Assembly (NCBI RefSeq): GCF_004339525.1
Contig: NZ_SMGE01000001.1
Coordinates: forward strand, 3,906,001-3,970,000
DNA from: Flavobacterium sp. 90
Lineage (GTDB): Bacteria > Bacteroidota > Bacteroidia > Flavobacteriales > Flavobacteriaceae
Direction of reading: 5' to 3'
Length of the DNA: 64,000 bases
The notes beneath the pieces were generated by a model. It did no database searches, was not told where the DNA came from, and saw only the letters and a list, made by a program, of their open reading frames with translations. Below are positions 16,213 through 24,118 of the stretch, piece after piece. A program made the translations under genes and the position numbers. How positions within the stretch are numbered: position 1 is the stretch's first letter; every line of letters starts with the position of its first letter.

Positions 16213-16758
16213 ATGAAAACTACAGATAAAATTATTATCATCGATTTAGAAGCCACATGTTGGCAAACGACTGTCCCGCAAGGTCAGGAAAATGAAATTA
16301 TAGAGATTGGTTTGGCAGTTCTGGATTCAGAAACTGGTAAAATCACTCAAAATCAAGGTATTTTGATCAAACCACAACGCTCGAGTGTGAGTCCGTTTTG
16401 TACGGAATTGACAACGATTACCCAAGATTTACTGGATAAAAACGGAGTAAGTTTTGAGGAAGCAATCGCGAAATTGGTTGACGAATATAATCCGGATTTA
16501 TATACCTGGGCGAGTTACGGTCAATACGATCTCAATATGCTGAGAAAGCAATGTAAATCATTCGGGATTCCGTATCCAATGGGGGATGAGCACATTAATG
16601 TGAAAGTCTCGTTTGGAGATAAATTTGGTTTAACAAAACCAACCGGAATGAACGGAGCCTTGCATTTGCTGGATATTCCGCTGGAAGGAACGCATCACCG
16701 AGGAATTGATGATGCAAAGAATATCGCTAAAATTTTGCATTGGTGTTTACAGAATTAG
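16213..16758 (+). CDS. ERI1/KapD-like DEDDh 3'-5' exonuclease
   Basis: 181 residues, a single DEDDh exonuclease domain. Exo I is IIIIDLEATCW (D11, E13), Exo II is YTWASYGQYDLNML around residues 97-110, and Exo III is HHRGIDDAKN near residue 160 with the catalytic His and Asp. The DLEATC form is typical of the ERI1/KapD branch, whose eukaryotic members trim structured RNA 3' ends and histone or rRNA stems. Together with the ligase, tRNA-like RNAs and slipin it suggests 3'-end trimming of RNA before repair. It is the last gene of its unit; a terminator follows at 16805. Confidence 0.85.
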   Translation: MKTTDKIIIIDLEATCWQTTVPQGQENEIIEIGLAVLDSETGKITQNQGILIKPQRSSVSPFCTELTTITQDLLDKNGVSFEEAIAKLVDEYNPDLYTWASYGQYDLNMLRKQCKSFGIPYPMGDEHINVKVSFGDKFGLTKPTGMNGALHLLDIPLEGTHHRGIDDAKNIAKILHWCLQN

Positions 16759-16804
16759 ATAGCAATCTGTATGATTATCAATTCGAAAAAGCAATATTCG
16801 GTAA

Positions 16805-16837
16805 AAGAACTGCGAATTTTTGTGATTTGCAGTTCTT
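16805..16837 (+). terminator. Rho-independent terminator
   Basis: AAGAACTGCGAAT pairs with ATTTGCAGTTCTT (13 bp, one G-T) followed by ATTTTT. It separates the exonuclease unit from the ternary-system operon. Confidence 0.75.
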
Positions 16838-16922
16838 ATTTTTACGATTTAAAGATCTTTTATTATTCGAAATTTAATCAGATAATTGATCTTAAAATTT
16901 TAAGAAACTACCAATATAATTA

Positions 16923-16930
16923 TATATTTG
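16923..16930 (+). promoter_or_regulatory. Candidate -7 box TATATTTG for the MoxR operon
   Basis: TATATTTG matches TAnnTTTG, about 85 bases before the first gene of the MoxR operon. No TTG lies at 17-23 bases upstream (nearest at 16886), so the promoter is weak or differently organised. Confidence 0.4.
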
Positions 16931-17015
16931 TTGAGAGACGTTTTTTGTTAAATGGGCTAAATAAAAGCACATTATAACAATTACAAATACCAAAAGCAGC
17001 ATTACGTTTAGTAAA

Positions 17016-17642
17016 ATGGAAAGCACAAAAACACCTTTTTTAGATACCATTTATCATCTCAGAACTATTGAGCAGATTATTTTGTACAATAAAATTATGA
17101 CCGTTTCTCGAAGTGAAGAAATCGACACGACTTCATTCCTGGAAACTGAGTACGAAAACGAGATTTTAGAATATCCTGATGTTGCGCTAAAGTTTAATCC
17201 TGACGCTGCATTATGGGCCGCAAAAACAGTATATAGTGCTGCGCAGTTATTATTGTTCAGAGAACATAAAGTAAGTGAATTGCTTGATTTTTTACCGAAA
17301 TATCATGGCGAAATCGATGCTTCTGCTTTGTTGTCTGCTGATATTTGTCTGCGGTTTTTACCTCAGGTTGTTTTAGAACTTAAACGATTGGATGCCGATG
17401 ATTTGGTTATACCAATATTAGAAAATCATTTGGTTCAGTTTCATTATTCAGTGATTGGATATGAGATTGACATCGAAAAGATAAATTTTGATATTTTGGC
17501 TGTAAACGAATGTTTGAAAGGACTTTATCTCAATAGAGTTGTCGAAAGAAAAGCAATCAAATTTGCTCAGCCGGATTTTATAAAGAAACAATTAGAAATA
17601 GGTTTCGGAGATTATAAAAAGCTATTCTGGGCACAATTATAA
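17016..17642 (+). CDS. First gene of MoxR ternary-type operon, helical accessory protein
   Basis: A 208-residue, acidic, mostly helical protein without signal or membrane segments (for example AALWAAKTVYSAAQLLLF and LSADICLRFLPQVVLEL). I do not recognise a named domain. It precedes the MoxR ATPase by 41 bases on the same strand, and by position probably corresponds to one of the bpX-labelled accessory proteins of MoxR-vWA-beta-propeller ternary systems; I cannot assign the subfamily. Confidence 0.5.
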   Translation: MESTKTPFLDTIYHLRTIEQIILYNKIMTVSRSEEIDTTSFLETEYENEILEYPDVALKFNPDAALWAAKTVYSAAQLLLFREHKVSELLDFLPKYHGEIDASALLSADICLRFLPQVVLELKRLDADDLVIPILENHLVQFHYSVIGYEIDIEKINFDILAVNECLKGLYLNRVVERKAIKFAQPDFIKKQLEIGFGDYKKLFWAQL

Positions 17643-17683
17643 GAAGAAAATAAACAAATTAAGATCAAATTATAAGCAAAATA

Positions 17684-18814
17684 ATGAGCACTACAGATAA
17701 ACTAAATGCAGTTTTAAAGCATATTAAAGAGACTTTTGTTGGAAAAAATGAAATTATAGATTTATTAGGAATTGGATTGCTGGCAAAAGAAAATGCCTTT
17801 TTGTTGGGACCTCCGGGAACGGCAAAAAGTGCGATTATCAGAGCTTTATCTAATGGAATCGATGGTGGGAAAAATTTCGAATATCTGTTAACTCGTTTTA
17901 CAGAACCTAATGAGATTTTTGGACCTTTTGATATTCGAAAATTAAAAGAAGGTGAACTAATCACGAATACGGACGGAATGATGCCGGAAGCTTCGATGGT
18001 ATTTCTCGATGAGATTTTTAATGCCAATTCAGCAATTTTGAATAGTTTGTTGATGGCGCTTAACGAAAAAATATTCCGTAGAGGTAAAGAAACCAGAAAG
18101 TTACCAGCACTTATGTTTGTTGGAGCAAGTAACGTTTTACCCGAAGATGAATCACTAAACGCTTTATTAGACCGTTTTTTAATTCGTATAAAATGTGATT
18201 ATGTAGAACCTGATTTACTTCACGAAGTACTTTTGGCAGGTTGGAAATTAGAAGCTGGAAACGCTAAAGAAGTTCCAACAATTCAGGCAGATGAAATTAG
18301 AGAATTGCAATTGCTTTGCCGTCAGGTTGATTTAACCGGAATACGCAATCAATATGTTGATATTGTGCATAGTCTTAGAAATACAGGAATAAAAGTTTCT
18401 GACAGACGTGCTGTAAAATTGCAGAATCTGATTGCGGCAAGCGCCTTAATGTGTGGTCGAAATGAAGCAATTTTATCTGATTTATGGGTTTTGAAATACA
18501 TTTGGGATAACGAAGAACAAATCGAAATCCTGGAAGGAATCATTAATCAGATTATAGAGAAAGACGATTCAGTTTTGGCACATCCGCAAGCGATGTACAA
18601 TAAAACTCCAGATGCAGAAAGCGTAATGAAAGAGGTGAATTATTTAATCGAAAAATGGCAGGATGATAGTCTTTCGTTTGAAGAACAAAATGTCATTAAA
18701 GATAAATTAAGATATATTCAAACACGTTGTGACTGGATTAAAGATGCAGAACAAAAGAAGTACATTCAGAATCATATAGAATCTTTATGGCAGAAAATCC
18801 TTCAAACTATTTAA
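17684..18814 (+). CDS. MoxR-family AAA+ ATPase
   Basis: 376 residues. Walker A is LGPPGTAKSAII (around residues 41-52), Walker B is MVFLDEIFNA (around 106-115), sensor 1 is FVGASN, and an arginine-finger-like region follows (LLDRFLIRIKC). The GPPGTAKS P-loop and the layout match MoxR/RavA-type chaperone ATPases, which act with von Willebrand A proteins to remodel target proteins. The next three genes, including a vWA-like one, follow with 1-7 base gaps or overlap, defining one operon. In known ternary systems the MoxR ATPase is the energy-coupling component of a suspected immune or stress complex. Confidence 0.85.
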   Translation: MSTTDKLNAVLKHIKETFVGKNEIIDLLGIGLLAKENAFLLGPPGTAKSAIIRALSNGIDGGKNFEYLLTRFTEPNEIFGPFDIRKLKEGELITNTDGMMPEASMVFLDEIFNANSAILNSLLMALNEKIFRRGKETRKLPALMFVGASNVLPEDESLNALLDRFLIRIKCDYVEPDLLHEVLLAGWKLEAGNAKEVPTIQADEIRELQLLCRQVDLTGIRNQYVDIVHSLRNTGIKVSDRRAVKLQNLIAASALMCGRNEAILSDLWVLKYIWDNEEQIEILEGIINQIIEKDDSVLAHPQAMYNKTPDAESVMKEVNYLIEKWQDDSLSFEEQNVIKDKLRYIQTRCDWIKDAEQKKYIQNHIESLWQKILQTI

Positions 18815-18815
18815 T

Positions 18816-19514
18816 ATGTATTTTTTAGAAATAAAAAAAGAACACAAGGATTTTTTAGGATCGATCAGGCATTGGGACAATCTAAAAACAGCTTTTGAAA
18901 GTGATGTTGTTTGGGTAAAAGATTTTTTGCAGGAACAAATAAATGCTCCTGAAATTCAGCAGATTCCTTATAAAAAGGTTTATGAATTAAAGGAAAATTT
19001 GTTGTTTGAATACGGAAATCTTTTGCCTTCAAAAAAACTTCCGTCAGGACTGTTATGGTCGCCAATTTTGCGTGCATTGCCGGTTTCTTTGCCTAAGTTT
19101 AATCATAACTTTTTTGGAATTGATAATGAACTTCAAATCACTATAAAAGTTTCTGAAGAGGTAAAAGAAACGTATGCTTTACTGGTAAATTATGAGGAAT
19201 TAAAACTCTATATAGAAACAGCGCCAAGATATCGATTAGAGTCTTTACAGTGGATTGTGATCAATAAAAACGCTTTAATTATAGGAAATCCATTGTTGCC
19301 CATAAAAGGGAAAACATATTGGTTAACGCATAATTTTTTGTTGCCAACAGGATATAATTTCGAATGGTTTGCTTTGGCGAAAGCCTTTCAGGAAAAATTA
19401 AATCCATCGGGAGAAAACCTCGTATTATGGAACATGGATAATAGTTATTCCAGTATTCCGAAAATAAATATAAAACCACTTTCAATTAGTTCATTTCGCT
19501 TAACTTTTTCATAA
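18816..19514 (+). CDS. bpX-type accessory protein of the MoxR ternary operon
   Basis: A 232-residue soluble protein rich in beta strands and aromatics, for example GKTYWLTHNFLLPTGYNFEW. It starts one base after the MoxR stop codon, so translation is coupled. Its size and position fit the small bpX-class proteins annotated in MoxR-vWA-beta-propeller ternary systems; the precise subfamily cannot be read by eye. No catalytic motif is visible. I infer a structural or client-recognition role. Confidence 0.55.
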   Translation: MYFLEIKKEHKDFLGSIRHWDNLKTAFESDVVWVKDFLQEQINAPEIQQIPYKKVYELKENLLFEYGNLLPSKKLPSGLLWSPILRALPVSLPKFNHNFFGIDNELQITIKVSEEVKETYALLVNYEELKLYIETAPRYRLESLQWIVINKNALIIGNPLLPIKGKTYWLTHNFLLPTGYNFEWFALAKAFQEKLNPSGENLVLWNMDNSYSSIPKINIKPLSISSFRLTFS

Positions 19515-19521
19515 AACAAAA

Positions 19522-22080
19522 ATGGAATTTCAAAAATACTTTCAATCATACGAAGACTATTTCTGGGAATGGGACAATCAGATATTTTCTGAAGATAGTG
19601 TATTTGAGTCACTCGCAATTCCGAATGGACAAACGATTGGTTACGAGAAATTTGTCTTTGAAATTTTAGAATATTTAGCAGAAGACTCAATTCCGCCATT
19701 TGGTTCGTTATTGTTGGCTATAATTGCCACGAATCCGGAGAATTGTGCTTCTGTCCAAATGATTTATGAATTAGCAAAAAGCAAGGACAAATCAGATTCT
19801 TTTAGAACTGTGAAATCTGCTGAGGAATCTGATTTCTTTAGAATTGGTGCAAGCATTGGTTTTATAAAAATATTGGCTTCTTTGCCGGAAGCGTATAAAG
19901 TTGGAGAAAAACGAATGAAGCTTTTTCAGACGATATTTCACAAATGTCATAACAGAATTTCTGATGAGAAAGCCAAAAAACTCCTTAAAGAATACAAAGA
20001 ACACAGGCATCATTTAGTAAGAGCCGGAGTAAAAGATGCCTTTAATGAGGCTAATTTTATAAAGGATTTCAGAACATTAGCTTTGTTAAAAGTTAAGTTT
20101 CCTACGGTTCAATCATTGCTAAAAGCGATGGAAGATATTCCCCATGAAGATTTGGGAGACAAATTGAAAGAAGAAGTTCTGGAAGAAAAAAACCTGTCTG
20201 ATAATGTAACGAGTTTTGTAGATCAGCTTATTGAAGAAGATAAAACTTTTCATGTTGGAAGTCTGATCAAGCGACTTTGGTCCGGATTAAACATTCCTTT
20301 GCATCACAATCATCCAAGCGAGCAACCGTTGGGAGGAATCTCAGATTTGACCAATAAAGGCGATTTTGACAAACTCGTTATTTCTGAATTTGCTTATGAC
20401 GATGATGTTTTTATGTCAAGAATTGCGAATAATGAAGCACTTTATATTCAAAGAGAAGTTCCGCCTGAGGCTGATAAATTTGTTCGTATTTTGTTAATAG
20501 ACAGTTCGCTGAAAAACTGGGGAAATCCTAAGATTCTTTCCTTTGCTTCGGCAATTGCAATCGCGAGACATCCAAAAACAGATATCGAATGCAAAGCTTA
20601 TGTCGTTGGAAAAAACTACGAAGAAGTATCTTTTGACAATGTAAATAACGTAATTGATGCTTTGAGTAATCTTAGTGGAAAACTGGATTGCTCAGACGGA
20701 TTAAATTCTTTTTTTCTGGAGAATAAAATCAGCAGTAAAAATCAGGAAGTATTTCTTTTTTCATCGGAAGAAAGTTTAAAACTGGCTCCAATGCAGAAAG
20801 TTACAAATGAGTATTTTGCTGATATAAAATATACTTTTTCAGTAGGAATGCAGGATGTTACCGTTTTTAAAAATCATAATAAAGGAAAAAAAATGCTTCA
20901 GCATATTATAATGCCTTTAGATGAATTGTGGGTTAAAAATCATAATGGAACAGTAACTGTTGCAAAAAATAGCACATCATTTGAGATTCCGCTTTTGTAT
21001 CCGGTTGAAAGATTTTACAAGAATGTTTTTGAGAGTGGAGGTAATTTTTACTTTTATTTAAATGGAAGTTTATATCAGTTTTTCAATAATAGTTTTGATA
21101 AAGGATTAAAAAAAATTGCGTCAAATCTTCCGTTTGGGAATGGTGAATATGCGATTAAAGAAAATAACAAAGGCGAAAAAACGATGCTTTATTATTTCTT
21201 CGATTCGGTGCATAATTTAAGTACGATAAATCTTGAGAGCAAAGAAGTGAAAAATTTTAAGCTTGTTGACGATGAACTTAAGGAAGGTAAACTTTCGGTA
21301 TTTGAGTATGAGCAGGAATTTTTCTTTACTGACAATATTTATTTTTGGCGCATTAATAATGATTTTGGCTTAAATAAGGTATCTGGTATAGATATAAAAG
21401 AAGCTTTTGATTCTCATTTTGATAAGCAAACACTTTTTGTTCGGGATTACCGATATAACAAATTCAAATATGGCGTTGTCAAGCGATTAGAAAGTGTTGT
21501 AATTCAAAAAGATGTGTTTAAGATAAATAACTTCTATCTTTCAAATTTCTTTTTTGAGAAAGAAGGCAAATTTTCAAGCAGAATTTCTGAAGATTCAGCT
21601 ATAAAACTGGAAGAGAAAGTAAACCTTATTTTAAAGAATAAAGGAACATCGCCATTAGCGGTTATCCAAGCTATAAAAACGAATACAGATATTTCGTTGA
21701 GAGATTGTAAAAAGATTGTAGACGAACCTTTTGGAGTTATTTTAGAAAGTGTAAAAAGAGAAGTTGCCGAGAAATTAAAAAAGGAAATCGAAAAAAACGG
21801 AGCAGTTTGTTATATAGAAAATGTACTTTTTGAAGCTCTTGACAGAAGTACGATTAGAAATCAGGATGGAATTTTGATTTTTGAAAGCAGTAACAAAGAA
21901 ATCGAAAAAATTTACATTCCGTTTGTCATTGGCACACGAACTGTTATGGCAACTGAAAACGAATTTGCAGGAAATTATTATTTCATTGAAGATGCTACGA
22001 GAGAAAGTATAGGAGAAGACAGATTTAGAGAAAAATACTTGAAACGATTCATTCAGAATATTATACATCATGGAGCTTAA
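19522..22080 (+). CDS. vWA-like/beta-propeller protein with embedded L7/L12-CTD-like domain
   Basis: 852 residues. Residues 1-290 are mostly helical. A von Willebrand A-like Rossmann segment starts near residue 318 (VRILLIDSSLKNWGNPKI, DxS form of the MIDAS start). Residues about 450-680 are repeated short beta strands with aromatic turns, consistent with the beta-propeller of this system class. Residues about 697-766 closely follow the ribosomal protein L7/L12 C-terminal domain: SPLAVIQAIKTNTDISLRD, then KKIVDEPFGVILESV, then AEKLKKEIEKNGAVCYIE. The C-terminal 85 residues are of unknown type. Its end overlaps the next gene by 11 bases. It is probably the vWA partner of the MoxR ATPase. Confidence 0.65.
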   Translation: MEFQKYFQSYEDYFWEWDNQIFSEDSVFESLAIPNGQTIGYEKFVFEILEYLAEDSIPPFGSLLLAIIATNPENCASVQMIYELAKSKDKSDSFRTVKSAEESDFFRIGASIGFIKILASLPEAYKVGEKRMKLFQTIFHKCHNRISDEKAKKLLKEYKEHRHHLVRAGVKDAFNEANFIKDFRTLALLKVKFPTVQSLLKAMEDIPHEDLGDKLKEEVLEEKNLSDNVTSFVDQLIEEDKTFHVGSLIKRLWSGLNIPLHHNHPSEQPLGGISDLTNKGDFDKLVISEFAYDDDVFMSRIANNEALYIQREVPPEADKFVRILLIDSSLKNWGNPKILSFASAIAIARHPKTDIECKAYVVGKNYEEVSFDNVNNVIDALSNLSGKLDCSDGLNSFFLENKISSKNQEVFLFSSEESLKLAPMQKVTNEYFADIKYTFSVGMQDVTVFKNHNKGKKMLQHIIMPLDELWVKNHNGTVTVAKNSTSFEIPLLYPVERFYKNVFESGGNFYFYLNGSLYQFFNNSFDKGLKKIASNLPFGNGEYAIKENNKGEKTMLYYFFDSVHNLSTINLESKEVKNFKLVDDELKEGKLSVFEYEQEFFFTDNIYFWRINNDFGLNKVSGIDIKEAFDSHFDKQTLFVRDYRYNKFKYGVVKRLESVVIQKDVFKINNFYLSNFFFEKEGKFSSRISEDSAIKLEEKVNLILKNKGTSPLAVIQAIKTNTDISLRDCKKIVDEPFGVILESVKREVAEKLKKEIEKNGAVCYIENVLFEALDRSTIRNQDGILIFESSNKEIEKIYIPFVIGTRTVMATENEFAGNYYFIEDATRESIGEDRFREKYLKRFIQNIIHHGA

Positions 22081-23860
22081 GTTAAAAATACATTCAAAAA
22101 ACACATTTCCTAAAGGAGGCATTTTTATAAAAAGTGCCTCACCGGAAGTGTGGCTTCACGAGATTCAGAATATTGGTTTAAAGCTTGAATCGGTTAAGGT
22201 TTATCCTGTTCCGGGCGCCATAGCAAACGAATTATACGGCTGTTTGTTGGTTTTGAATCAAAGAATGGATAAAGTCGATATTCGAGGAAATAATTTCTTG
22301 CAGTTGATCGAAAACAAATTGTTTATTCCTGAAAACACAGTGATTTCACCTGAATTAACGAAGGAGGAATGGCATACTTTATTTTCAGAAGAATATCATT
22401 TTTTGCATCCTGAAATTGGTTTGGTCGAACTGAAAGATCAAGTCGAATGGACCACTTTACTTCAACTTCCAAAAGCGAAAGAAATTGAGATCACTGAACC
22501 TTCAAAAACGGTTTATACGCCTCAGTTTATTTCGTCATTGCGTGTTGAGATTGACAAAGAAAAGATTCTGGAAAATATTGAGAATCCACCTTCAGAAGAA
22601 GAAATAATTGGGAAAATGCCTTTTGATATGCAAAAAGTAATGAAAGGCAATCAGAAAGAAATGGATAAGTTTATGGCTTTTCTGGATAAGAATCCAAAGT
22701 TGGCTTTGCAATATGCGATTCCGCTTGATACATTAGGAACTTCGAGAGGAGATAATTACGGGAAGTTTTCGTTTGGTTCCGGTAATAGCATCTTCGGTAG
22801 TGGAGGTGGAGGCGGACTTGGTTCTATTCTTTCTTCGGAAACACTGGAATCTCATGGTGAAACGCTTAAATATATTTTTATAGCACTTTTTGTTATTCTT
22901 ATTGGAACTTTTAAGTTAGGAAGTCAACATTCGCAATCTCAGTCTATATTTATATTCATAGTTTTAGCGCTCATTATAGGATTGGCGGTATCAATTTTAA
23001 TAGCTTATAATTCAAATCCGGGTAGTTCAAATAGTAATAACTCAAATCGTAATAGTTCACGTTCAGGAGGATCTTTTATGGTTGACTCTGAGAGATTCAG
23101 CACTTTGCAAAGCAAATATGAAAAACTGGCAGAGGAATTTATTGCAAAAGGTGATTATGCAAAAGCTGCTCACATTTATTTGAAATTATTAAAGAATTAT
23201 ACAAAAGCTGCCGAAGTTCTTGAAAAAGGAGAATTGTATTCTGAAGCTGCAGCAATCTATTTAAAGTATTGCAAAAACAAGCTAAAAGCTGCCGAATGTT
23301 ACGAAAAAGGGCACGCGTACAAAGAAGCAATTGAGATCTATAAAGAACTTAATAATGATGAAAAAGTTGGTGATTTGTATGTGATTTTAAAAGATAGAAA
23401 AGAAGCAAACAAGCATTTTAGAAAAGTAATAGAAAACTATAAAGAGAATTTTCAATATGTGAAAGCATCATTAATTTACAAAAATAAAATTGAAGATATA
23501 ACCGAAGCACAAGAATTACTTATAGTGGGCTGGAGAACAAATAAAGATGCCGGAAGATGTCTTAATATTTATTTTTCTAATATAAAATCAACTGAAGATT
23601 TAGCTGTTGCGATACCCAATATTTACGAAAGCGAAGTGACACCTGAGAATGCGGTGACGTTTCTTCATTTATTAAAACATGAATTTACGAAACATGAATC
23701 GCTCGAAGAAATCACTAAAAATATCGCCTATGAAATCGTAGCAGATCGCATTGACGAAAAACCGGATATTGCCTCAGAATTACTGAGTTTTAATAGCAGG
23801 AATAAATCAATGCTAAAAGATGTTATGAAGTATAAAGTAAAAATTAAAGGGAAAGCGTAG
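22070..23860 (+). CDS. Membrane-anchored bpX6-like protein with TPR-type repeats
   Basis: 596 residues. The N-terminal 200 residues form a mixed alpha/beta domain (for example VKVYPVPGAIANELYGCLLV) that I tentatively link to bpX6 of MoxR-vWA-propeller systems. A Gly/Ser-rich linker (about residues 225-255) is followed by two hydrophobic segments (about 267-310) and a Ser/Asn-rich tail. From about residue 345 there are repeated helical units (KGDYAKAAHIYLKLLKNYTK, then AAEVLEKGELYSEAAAIY) of TPR or clathrin-repeat type. It would anchor the complex at the inner membrane with the repeats as a protein-binding arm. It is the last gene of the operon; 220 bases downstream is a bidirectional terminator. 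Confidence 0.6.
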   Translation: MELKLKIHSKNTFPKGGIFIKSASPEVWLHEIQNIGLKLESVKVYPVPGAIANELYGCLLVLNQRMDKVDIRGNNFLQLIENKLFIPENTVISPELTKEEWHTLFSEEYHFLHPEIGLVELKDQVEWTTLLQLPKAKEIEITEPSKTVYTPQFISSLRVEIDKEKILENIENPPSEEEIIGKMPFDMQKVMKGNQKEMDKFMAFLDKNPKLALQYAIPLDTLGTSRGDNYGKFSFGSGNSIFGSGGGGGLGSILSSETLESHGETLKYIFIALFVILIGTFKLGSQHSQSQSIFIFIVLALIIGLAVSILIAYNSNPGSSNSNNSNRNSSRSGGSFMVDSERFSTLQSKYEKLAEEFIAKGDYAKAAHIYLKLLKNYTKAAEVLEKGELYSEAAAIYLKYCKNKLKAAECYEKGHAYKEAIEIYKELNNDEKVGDLYVILKDRKEANKHFRKVIENYKENFQYVKASLIYKNKIEDITEAQELLIVGWRTNKDAGRCLNIYFSNIKSTEDLAVAIPNIYESEVTPENAVTFLHLLKHEFTKHESLEEITKNIAYEIVADRIDEKPDIASELLSFNSRNKSMLKDVMKYKVKIKGKA

Positions 23861-23926
23861 ACCGTTAGACGTAATTTGTAAAATGTTATTTGAACATATA
23901 GTCTAGAAGCTTCTTTAGTAGAGGTT

Positions 23927-24028
23927 TTGTCATTTCGACAGAGGAGAAATCTTCGCGAGAAGCTCGACAAAGATTGGATTCTCGTTGCGGAGTTACGTAC
24001 GAAGATTTCTCCTTCGTCGAAATGACAA
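23927..24028. repeat. Dispersed inverted repeat, second copy of the TCATTTCGAC family
   Basis: Arms at 23927-23955 and 24000-24028 are inverted over 29 bases with a single mismatch region, sharing the sequence of the element at 10224-10360. It lies between the ternary operon and the retron. Confidence 0.7.
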
Positions 24029-24083
24029 GATTGTGTTTAAGCATTTAGACTTTACGAGAAAATTTCTAAGAAATAATTATCAT

Positions 24084-24115
24084 AAAAAAGCCGTTTCAAT
24101 TGAAACGGCTTTTTT
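24084..24115. terminator. Bidirectional terminator between ternary operon and retron operon
   Basis: The palindrome AAAAAAGCCGTTTCAA/TTGAAACGGCTTTTTT forms a 16-bp stem with A/T runs in both directions, placed where the + operon and the - retron operon converge. Confidence 0.85.
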
Positions 24116-24118
24116 ATG

